A DNA stretch of 12,254 nt from CAZCAC01 sp964496575. GTDB taxonomy: Bacteria; Planctomycetota; UBA1135; GCA-002686595. Where the stretch lies: positions 1 through 12,254 of the forward strand of contig CAZCAC010000189.1 in the NCBI GenBank assembly GCA_964496575.1, given 5' to 3'. Shown piece by piece: positions 7,224 through 12,254 of the stretch (position 1 is the first letter of the stretch; each line of letters begins with the position of its first letter). The notes beneath the pieces are model-generated. The model was given only the letters and a program-made list of their open reading frames with translations, was not told the origin of the DNA and searched no databases. Made by a program: the position numbers and the translations under genes.

Positions 7224-7589
7224 TCAGGGCGAGTCCTGCGGACGAACCGGTGAGTGAACCTGCCACCCCGCTTTCGTCAGCGCCGCCGCGACCTCGAGGG
7301 CCTTCGTCCGCTCCGGATCGAGGAGGGCGTCGACCCGGCCTCGCCGCACGTCCACGCGGAGATCGAAGATCCCCGGCAGGGGAGCCAGCGCGCGATCGAT
7401 TCTGATCGGACACCAGAGCGGACAGTCGAGGCCTTCCACCTCGAGGGTCATCGACGTCAGGACCTCGGGGCGGGCCGGCGGCCGAGACGCGGCGTAGACG
7501 ACGCCCAGGACGCACCCGAGGAGAACGGCTCCGGCGAGGCGAATCCGCCAACGCGTGTGCGCCAGGGTCTTGGTCCCGGTGGGTCTCAT
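7224..7589 (-). CDS. Membrane-anchored heavy-metal-associated (HMA) domain protein
   Basis: The product has 121 residues. A basic N-terminus (about 1-17) is followed by a membrane helix at about 18-34 (LAGAVLLGCVLGVVYAA). An HMA-like ferredoxin fold follows at about 47-112, beginning MTLEVEGLDCPLWCPIRIDR. The stretch after the second cysteine, CPIRIDRAL, resembles the helix of MerP-type proteins. The usual metal motif is GMxCxxC; here it is GLDCPLWC, so Cys56 and Cys60 are separated by three residues instead of two, which may alter metal binding. The single helix would place the domain in the periplasm. The ATG at 7589 has no clear ribosome site. It is convergent with the receptor gene, suggesting but not proving a role in metal handling connected with uptake. 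The domain is short but recognisable. Confidence 0.75.
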   Translation of the reverse strand: MRPTGTKTLAHTRWRIRLAGAVLLGCVLGVVYAASRPPARPEVLTSMTLEVEGLDCPLWCPIRIDRALAPLPGIFDLRVDVRRGRVDALLDPERTKALEVAAALTKAGWQVHSPVRPQDSP

Positions 7590-7616
7590 GGGGCAGCGTA
7601 CGCAGGGGAGAGTCTG

Positions 7617-7645
7617 TTGTGACCCACCTCAGGGACCCGAATAGT
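7617..7645 (+). promoter_or_regulatory. Possible promoter for the DUF4143 ATPase gene
   Basis: TTGTGA (7617-7622) and AATAGT (7640-7645) are spaced 17 bases apart and resemble -35 and -10 boxes (4 of 6 for the -10). A transcript from here would begin near 7652 and carry the palindrome in its short leader. An alternative -10-like TACACT at 7690-7695 would give a nearly leaderless message with the palindrome over the -35 region. Confidence 0.25.
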
Positions 7646-7655
7646 GGTCTTCTTC

Positions 7656-7686
7656 TGAAAATCCGGCGTTTTATGCCGGATTTTCA
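7656..7686. repeat. Perfect 12-bp-arm palindrome just upstream of the ATPase gene
   Basis: TGAAAATCCGGC (7656-7667) and GCCGGATTTTCA (7675-7686) are exact reverse complements around a seven-base AT-rich loop (GTTTTAT). It ends 18 bases before the ATPase ATG and is the most AT-rich spot nearby. It could be an operator, a leader hairpin that hides the start, or a terminator-like element ending in TTTTC. The distance from the HMA gene (which runs the other way) leaves the ATPase as the natural target. Confidence 0.7.
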
Positions 7687-7704
7687 AGCTACACTCCCTC
7701 GGCG

Positions 7705-8868
7705 ATGATGATCCACCGCGGAGCGCACCTGACCCGGATTCGATCCCTTCTGGGACAGTTTCCCGTCGTCGGCCTGGTCGGCGCCAGGCAGGTCGGCAAG
7801 ACCACCCTGGCCCGGATGCTGGCCGAGGAAGGCACCGGACCCTCCACGCACTTCGATCTCGAATACCCGGAACACCGCGCTCGTCTGGCCGAGCCGGTGC
7901 AAGCGCTATCGGGTCTGGAGGGGCTGGTCGTCATCGATGAGGTTCAGCATCACCCCGACCTGTTCCCGATCCTGCGCGTGCTCGCGGATCGCCCCGAACG
8001 AAGCACGCGCTTTCTGATCCTCGGCAGCGCCGATCCTGGTCTCTTGCGGCAGAGCTCCGAGAGTCTCGCGGGACGGATCGCCTACCACGAGCTGGGCGGT
8101 TTCGATCTGACCGAGGTCGGGGAGGCACGACTGGACGACCTGTGGATTCGGGGGGGCTTTCCCCGCTCCCTCCTGGCCGAGAGCGACGATGCGAGCCGAA
8201 CCTGGCGACGGCATTTCCTTCGCACCTATCTGGAACGGGATATCGCGAACTTCGGGCTGCGCCTTCCGGCGGAGACGCTTCGTCGTTTCCTGACCATGGT
8301 CGCTCACTTCCACGGGAACGTGCTCAATCGTGCGGAACTGGCCCGATCGATCGATGCGTCGGAGCGGACCGTCGGACGATACCTGGACGTCATCTGCAGC
8401 ACGTATCTCGCGAGGCTCCTGAGGCCGTGGCACGCCAACACCAGCAAGCGGCAGCTCAAGTCGCCCAAGGTCTATCTTCGCGACAGCGGTGTGCTTCATA
8501 CTCTTCTTGGGGTCGGCTCGCGACATGAGTTGCTCGGCCATCCCAAGCTCGGCGGCTCCTTCGAGGGATTCGCCATCGGTGAGGCCCTTCGCCGCCTCGG
8601 AGCCGAGCCGGAGGAATGCTACTTCTGGGCCCTGCACAGCGGCCACGAGCTCGACCTGCTGGTCGTCCGGGGAGGTCGTCGCCTCGGATTCGAGGTCAAG
8701 TTCTCCGATCGGCCGAGGGTGACTCGCTCCATGCATGCAGCGAGAGAAACGCTGGAGCTCGACGAAATCGTGGTGATCTACCCGGGGGAACGGTCCTTCG
8801 CTCTGGGCGATGGAATCCGAGCGCTGGCCCTGCGCCAGATCGACGAGGATCTGGAGGCGCTTCCCTGA
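7705..8868 (+). CDS. AAA-family ATPase with C-terminal DUF4143 nuclease-like domain
   Basis: The product has 387 residues, the normal length for the AAA_14-DUF4143 family. Walker A is GARQVGKTT (26-34), Walker B is LVVIDE (74-79), and a sensor-like strand ILGSAD lies at 105-110. A helical linker carries FLRTYLERDI (171-180) and a winged-helix-like stretch at about 205-240. The C-terminal part has SPKVYLRDSGVLHTLL (253-268), then ELDLLVV (315-321) and FEVK (329-332). The Asp317...Glu330-x-Lys332 pattern fits a PD-(D/E)xK-type fold. The biological role of this widespread family is unsettled, and mobile or selfish behaviour and DNA handling have been suggested. Two ATG codons are adjacent (7705, 7708) with no Shine-Dalgarno, and a palindrome ends 18 bases upstream. 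It is a single-gene unit with no partner toxin or antitoxin visible. Confidence 0.9.
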   Translation: MMIHRGAHLTRIRSLLGQFPVVGLVGARQVGKTTLARMLAEEGTGPSTHFDLEYPEHRARLAEPVQALSGLEGLVVIDEVQHHPDLFPILRVLADRPERSTRFLILGSADPGLLRQSSESLAGRIAYHELGGFDLTEVGEARLDDLWIRGGFPRSLLAESDDASRTWRRHFLRTYLERDIANFGLRLPAETLRRFLTMVAHFHGNVLNRAELARSIDASERTVGRYLDVICSTYLARLLRPWHANTSKRQLKSPKVYLRDSGVLHTLLGVGSRHELLGHPKLGGSFEGFAIGEALRRLGAEPEECYFWALHSGHELDLLVVRGGRRLGFEVKFSDRPRVTRSMHAARETLELDEIVVIYPGERSFALGDGIRALALRQIDEDLEALP

Positions 8869-8890
8869 GCGACGCGGATCGTGTCGCTCA
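8866..8890. terminator. Shared bidirectional hairpin made of two stop codons
   Basis: TGAGCGACGCG (8866-8876) pairs with CGTGTCGCTCA (8880-8890), 11 bp with one G-U wobble and a GAT loop. The outermost three bases on each side are the TGA of the ATPase and, on the other strand, the TGA of the methyltransferase. The convergent genes are only 19 bases apart, so this is probably a compact two-way terminator. No U-run follows. Confidence 0.55.
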
Positions 8891-9667
8891 CGGCCGCCGT
8901 GCTACCCAGACGTGCTCGCGTGAGTCGTTTCCGAACAGCGTGCGCTCGAAGTCGCCGTACACCGCCTCGATCTCGAAACCCGCCTCTTCGAGCAAGGTCC
9001 GCGCCTGCTCCGGATCGATCCAGCTGAAGTCGAGGCGGCGGTACTTGCGGCGCGCGACCACACCCTCGACGTCGAGCTCGTCGGTCCAGGTGACGACGCG
9101 CATGCGCTGCTCTTCCTGGAAGTACTGGCTGTACACCCAGAGCAGGACGTCGCGCCCGGTGGACTCGTCGGTGTACTCCGCGCGCAGGGACGGGGCGCTG
9201 TAGATCCTCGCGATCTCGGGGTCGAAGACGAAGGCGTCGAAGAGGAAGCGGCCGCCCGGGGCGAGCTGTTCGAAGACGTGCCGCACGAGCTCGCGCTTCT
9301 CCTCGAGCGAGACCAGGTGGCCGATGCTGTGGAAGGGGAGCGAGATCAGCGCGGCGGGCTCGGGGGCGGTGAACTCGCGCATGTCCGCCTGGATCAGCTG
9401 GACGCGGCCCGCGAGGCCCTCCGCCTCCGCGCGCGTCCGGCAGAGGTTCAGCATCGCGGTCGAATCGTCGACGCCGACGATCGCCACACCCCGGCGCGCG
9501 GCCTCGAGGGCGATCCGGCCGTTGCCGACCCCCAGCTCGACCACCGGACCCGACGTGGCGAGGTACTGCTCGACGTAGTAGCGGCGGTTGGCGTCGCACA
9601 CCTCCGCCGCGCTCTCGGTCCAAACGTCGTAGATCTCGGAGAAGCTCTCGTATCCGGATTCGCTCAT
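8888..9667 (-). CDS. Class I SAM-dependent methyltransferase
   Basis: The product has 259 residues. The SAM-binding motif I is VVELGVGNG (42-50). An acidic motif II end follows at VGVDDS (64-69), motif III-like ADMREF at 94-99, and the post-motif strand LAPGGRFLFD at 135-144. The C-terminal part (about 160-259) is a beta-rich extension ending in FEIEAVYGDF and EHVWVARRP, typical of small-molecule methyltransferases of the ubiE-like / Methyltransf_25 group. The ATG at 9667 is chosen because GGAGG lies nine bases upstream and MSESGYESFSEIYD matches the usual start of this group; an upstream start at 9760 would add an Arg-rich, non-conserved stretch. The substrate cannot be inferred. It is divergent from the M16 peptidase gene across a 146-base gap. 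Confidence 0.88.
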   Translation of the reverse strand: MSESGYESFSEIYDVWTESAAEVCDANRRYYVEQYLATSGPVVELGVGNGRIALEAARRGVAIVGVDDSTAMLNLCRTRAEAEGLAGRVQLIQADMREFTAPEPAALISLPFHSIGHLVSLEEKRELVRHVFEQLAPGGRFLFDAFVFDPEIARIYSAPSLRAEYTDESTGRDVLLWVYSQYFQEEQRMRVVTWTDELDVEGVVARRKYRRLDFSWIDPEQARTLLEEAGFEIEAVYGDFERTLFGNDSREHVWVARRP

Positions 9668-9813
9668 CGCTCGATCCCTCCGGTGAGATCGTAGCCTTCC
9701 CGGCACGGATCCGCACCATCTGGAACGACGGACGACTCCATGACGAGCCCGCCCGAGCACTCTCGCCCGGAAGGCGAGTCATCCGCAGACCGAGACGCTA
9801 GGATCGAGGCGTC

Positions 9814-11430
9814 ATGAAAGCCCTCATCTCCACTCTGGCCATCTTCGCTCCGGCGCTGGGCGCGACGCCGGCGTCTCCTCCCCAGGCGCGGGACCTCGCC
9901 CCGCTGACCATCGGTGAGAACGTGTTCCACCGCCGGGTCCTCGGCAACGGCCTTAGAGCGGTGGCCGTTCGCGATCAGGAGGCCCACGTCTCGGTCTTCA
10001 TGGTCCTCGGCGTGGGCAAGCGACAGGAGACGGCGGACACCACCGGTCTGGCTCACCTCGTCGAGCACGCGATGTACACGGGAACTCCGACCACCGGCGC
10101 CGACGAGCACGAACGCATCGTCGAGAGCTGGGGAGGGAAGTCGAATGCGTACACGCGCGAGGACTACACGCTGTACTACGACCACGCGTTCCCCGCCGAG
10201 AAGCTCCTCGAGCTCCTGAAGATGGAGGCGGACCGGTTGCGCAACCTCACCTTTGCGGAGGAACCGGTATTGCACGAACGACACCGCCTCGAGGTCGAGG
10301 AGGCGAACACGTTTCAACCGTCCGAAGGGCGCGCCGAACAGCTCGAGGCTGCCGTTTTCCGCGTACACGGCTACCGCGCCGGGCTGCGGGACGAGAAGGG
10401 TCACACGAAAGCACCGCGGCTCCCGGTCGCGGTGATCGAGGAGTTCTACGATCGCTACTACCATCCCGACAACGTCTGCATCGTCGTCGCCGGCGGGGTG
10501 GAACCCGCGAAGGCGCTCGACGCCGTGGAGGCGGCTTTCGGGAAGATCTTGGCCGGGCCGAAGCAAGCGCCCCCGGCGGTCGAACCCTGGCCCGAGAAGG
10601 CCCGTACCGCACGGATCCTCTCCACCCTGCCGCGCGACCGCCACGAGCTGGTCTGGCTGATTCCCGAGCGGGGGGATCCGGCGCGGTGGGCGTTGCAGGT
10701 GCTGGGGGACTGCATCGACCGGCGGGAGCTCCCCGGCGGCAGGCCGATCGAGGTAGCCGTCGGCGAGCGCGTCGACCGCGACCTGCTCGTCGTCTCGACG
10801 ACCGGTGAGGGAGGGGCGGAGGCATTGCGCGGCGTGCTCGAGGAGCTCCGCGCCGAGGCGCCGCCCGCCGAGGAGCTGGCGGAGGTGAAGCGGCTGAGCC
10901 GGAACCGGTTCGAGGGGCAGCCGCTGCGAGCCCGGCCCTACTTCGCGCTCGCCGGGACCTTCGGAGTCTACGAGGTCTTCGGGCACGCCGAGCTCCTGGC
11001 CAATCACCACCAGGCGATCGCCGCGGTGACCGGCGAAGAGGTCCTGGAGGCTGCGCGGCGCTACCTGGCGCCGGCGCGCTGCGTCACGGTCGTCTTCGAG
11101 GGCACCGGGGCCGAGGTCCAACCGCTCCCCACCGACCCCGAAGCGCTGCGGACGGCCGCGGCGGAGGCGGCGGACTCCGGCGACTACCAGCGGGCGATCG
11201 AGGCCTACACCCACCTCCTGGCGATGAAGCCGAACCGGATGAACACCGTCATCTACCTGGCCACGCGGGGGCAGGTGCACCTCGAGCTCCGCGCGTTCGA
11301 CTCGGCGATCGCGGACTTCGAGGAGGCTCTCGCGGTCGTCGACTACCCCGCGGTACGGGACCTGCTGGCGGAGGCGCTGACCAGGAAGGAAGCCGCGATG
11401 CGAGGTGAGTTCGACGACGAGGAGAAGTGA
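9814..11430 (+). CDS. Secreted M16-family zinc peptidase with C-terminal TPR region
   Basis: The product has 538 residues. A signal peptide covers about residues 1-17 (MKALISTLAIFAPALGA). The M16 N-terminal catalytic domain (about 35-230) has the inverted zinc motif HLVEH (His81, Glu84, His85), NAYTREDYTLYY (111-122), and a third-ligand glutamate candidate in LEVEE (159-163). A second M16-like domain covers about 235-440. Residues about 447-530 form a TPR-like region (SGDYQRAIEAYTHLLAMKPN, then FDSAIADFEEALAVVD), which is not usual for M16B peptidases and adds about 90 residues. The complete zinc motif indicates an active enzyme, probably degrading peptides in the periplasm. GAGG lies just before the ATG. 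No partner inactive M16 gene is adjacent, so it may work alone or as a homodimer. Confidence 0.9.
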   Translation: MKALISTLAIFAPALGATPASPPQARDLAPLTIGENVFHRRVLGNGLRAVAVRDQEAHVSVFMVLGVGKRQETADTTGLAHLVEHAMYTGTPTTGADEHERIVESWGGKSNAYTREDYTLYYDHAFPAEKLLELLKMEADRLRNLTFAEEPVLHERHRLEVEEANTFQPSEGRAEQLEAAVFRVHGYRAGLRDEKGHTKAPRLPVAVIEEFYDRYYHPDNVCIVVAGGVEPAKALDAVEAAFGKILAGPKQAPPAVEPWPEKARTARILSTLPRDRHELVWLIPERGDPARWALQVLGDCIDRRELPGGRPIEVAVGERVDRDLLVVSTTGEGGAEALRGVLEELRAEAPPAEELAEVKRLSRNRFEGQPLRARPYFALAGTFGVYEVFGHAELLANHHQAIAAVTGEEVLEAARRYLAPARCVTVVFEGTGAEVQPLPTDPEALRTAAAEAADSGDYQRAIEAYTHLLAMKPNRMNTVIYLATRGQVHLELRAFDSAIADFEEALAVVDYPAVRDLLAEALTRKEAAMRGEFDDEEK

Positions 11431-11433
11431 CCC

Positions 11434-11450
11434 GTCAATCGGGTATTGAC
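11434..11450. terminator. Weak hairpin after the peptidase gene
   Basis: GTCAAT (11434-11439) and ATTGAC (11445-11450) form a six-base stem with a CGGGT loop, four bases after the M16 stop. The following convergent gene ends at 11464, so this is where a terminator would be expected. The stem is short and AT-rich, so support is thin. Confidence 0.3.
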
Positions 11451-11463
11451 AGGTCCATCCATA

Positions 11464-12254
11464 TCACGGGAGCCAGGTGATGGCGTACCCGTTCGAGGCG
11501 TTGAACTCCGAGCCGCAAGGCGAGCTCAGCGTACTCCGGTACCAGCACTGGTAGTACTTGGTGTCACCGGCCACGACGTTTCCAGCTTTCACCGAGATCG
11601 GCTGCGTGTAGCCGGACGTGTCGGAGTAGCCGCTGGCATCGGAGAAGCGGACGCCGAGGCGCTTCAGCTGGCCGCCGGCGCACCGCAAACCGTCCCCCCA
11701 GATGATCCCCGGGGTAAGGTCGTTGTTCGCCTGGAAGTAGAGGCCGCTGTTGCTCGGCTCCAGGCCGCTCGTGGCCAGAACCAGCGTGTCCCCGGTGACA
11801 CTCGCCACACCGCTTCCCGAGAGCTGTGCACCGGAGTCGAAGACGCCATTGGCGCATCCCGAGCCGGGAACGCTCCCGTCGTTGTCGTTGCTGCACGGGC
11901 ACGGAGCTCCGCTGCCGGGATCGCCGAAGCAGTAGCCGACCCCGGGCGCGTGCAGGTCGAAGACGTAGCCGGAGCCGGAATTCGAGCCGTTGTCGTCGTT
12001 CCCCCACGCACCCACGAGCGCCAGGTCGCCATCGAGAGAGACGCTGTAGCCGAACTCATCACCGCTCGCCTCATCGGATGAGGTGAGTTCGAGGAGCTCC
12101 TGGCCCGTGGTCGCATCGAAGAGGTAGGCGGAGCCGAATTCCGGGTAGCATTGATCCTCGCGCGCGCCCACGAGCGCCCTGTTTCCAGCGAGAGAGACAC
12201 TGACTCCATCGGTAAGCCACCGCCTCTGGCGGTGAGACTCGAAAAGGCTCCGCC
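11464..12254 (-). CDS. Secreted FG-GAP-repeat protein, C-terminal part, truncated at the edge
   Basis: The readable part starts with FG-GAP-like beta-propeller units: GVSVSLAGNRALVGAREDQ, then GSAYLFDATTGQELLELTSS, then DEFGYSVSLDGDLALVGAWG. A Cys-rich spacer follows (YCFGDPGSGAPCPCSNDNDG) and then a beta-rich C-terminal domain with LVLATSGLEPSNSGLYFQAN and TKYYQCWYRS, ending AITWLP. I associate this repeat-plus-Cys-rich-plus-terminal-domain architecture with extracellular planctomycete proteins; its function is unknown and probably surface-related. The frame stays open to the edge, but before GVSVSL (above about 12210) the translation stops looking like a propeller unit and overlaps a hairpin at 12218-12234. 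The gene may therefore be broken there instead of simply running off the window. There is no start codon to choose. Confidence 0.8.
   Translation of the reverse strand, partial: RSLFESHRQRRWLTDGVSVSLAGNRALVGAREDQCYPEFGSAYLFDATTGQELLELTSSDEASGDEFGYSVSLDGDLALVGAWGNDDNGSNSGSGYVFDLHAPGVGYCFGDPGSGAPCPCSNDNDGSVPGSGCANGVFDSGAQLSGSGVASVTGDTLVLATSGLEPSNSGLYFQANNDLTPGIIWGDGLRCAGGQLKRLGVRFSDASGYSDTSGYTQPISVKAGNVVAGDTKYYQCWYRSTLSSPCGSEFNASNGYAITWLP
12214..12254. repeat. Possible REP-like element at the right edge
   Basis: CACCGCC (12218-12224) and GGCGGTG (12228-12234) form a perfect 7-bp stem with a TCT loop. It is preceded by AAGCC and followed by GACTC and then GGCTCCGCC, which could be the first half of a second stem cut off by the edge. 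The same order, AAGCC, stem, TNT loop, stem, GACTC, occurs at 24-55. This is suggestive of a dispersed palindromic repeat, but rests on two imperfect copies. Confidence 0.35.

Noticed and set aside
7656..7686. Toxin-antitoxin or defence island around the DUF4143 ATPase
   Set aside because: No partner gene lies next to it. The flanking genes are a convergent methyltransferase with small-molecule features and an HMA protein facing away.
8888..9667. DNA methyltransferase of a restriction-modification system
   Set aside because: The catalytic motifs of DNA methyltransferases (such as DPPY or the cytosine PC motif) are absent and the C-terminal region matches small-molecule methyltransferases. 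No restriction enzyme or specificity subunit is nearby.
9664..11280. 538-codon minus-strand open frame opposite the M16 peptidase
   Set aside because: The plus-strand frame has a signal peptide and the complete HxxEH zinc motif. The antisense frame has none.
1..12254. CRISPR array, tRNA or rRNA genes
   Set aside because: I saw no regularly spaced direct repeats, cloverleaf with acceptor and T-arm, or conserved rRNA segments on either strand.

Overview
The window is GC-rich, densely packed bacterial DNA. The best taxonomic hint is the gene at the right edge. It encodes FG-GAP-like repeats followed by a Cys-rich module and a conserved secreted C-terminal domain ending in a Trp-containing strand, a style I associate with large-genome Planctomycetota. 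The ExbB/ExbD/TonB genes and the TonB-dependent receptor show a Gram-negative envelope. The assignment is inferred from protein style, not from a marker gene.

Layout. Positions 1-1513 are a scrambled, decaying strip. It holds an edge-truncated membrane-anchored protein gene with a carboxypeptidase-regulatory-like domain that needs a one-base frameshift at a nine-base homopolymer. Next come a stray 160-bp copy of the middle of the downstream tonB-like gene, the 3' remnant of an unknown gene with an internal stop, and a 79-nt element that folds as a three-way junction. Positions 1514-4563 hold a minus-strand operon of four overlapping genes: TPR protein, ExbB, ExbD and TonB. A 386-bp divergent intergenic region with a candidate operator separates it from a TonB-dependent receptor (4950-7133, plus). 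A convergent membrane-anchored HMA-domain protein follows (7224-7589, minus). Positions 7656-8868 hold a 12-bp-arm palindrome immediately upstream of an AAA/DUF4143 ATPase. A convergent SAM methyltransferase (8888-9667, minus) shares a stop-codon palindrome with it. A secreted M16 peptidase-TPR fusion (9814-11430, plus) and the 3' part of the FG-GAP secreted protein (11464-12254, minus) finish the window.

How it works together. The exb/tonB operon and the receptor form a self-contained outer-membrane uptake unit: ExbB/ExbD/TonB supply energy and the receptor imports the ligand. The adjacent HMA protein, with an altered C-x3-C metal motif, suggests a metal or metal complex as ligand, but no inner-membrane transporter is present to confirm this. 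The ATPase, methyltransferase and peptidase look like independent single-gene units.

I found no convincing new defence or mobile system. The most interesting signals are structural: the three-way-junction element, the palindrome before the DUF4143 ATPase, the duplicated tonB fragment beside gene remnants, and possible REP-like hairpins at both window edges.
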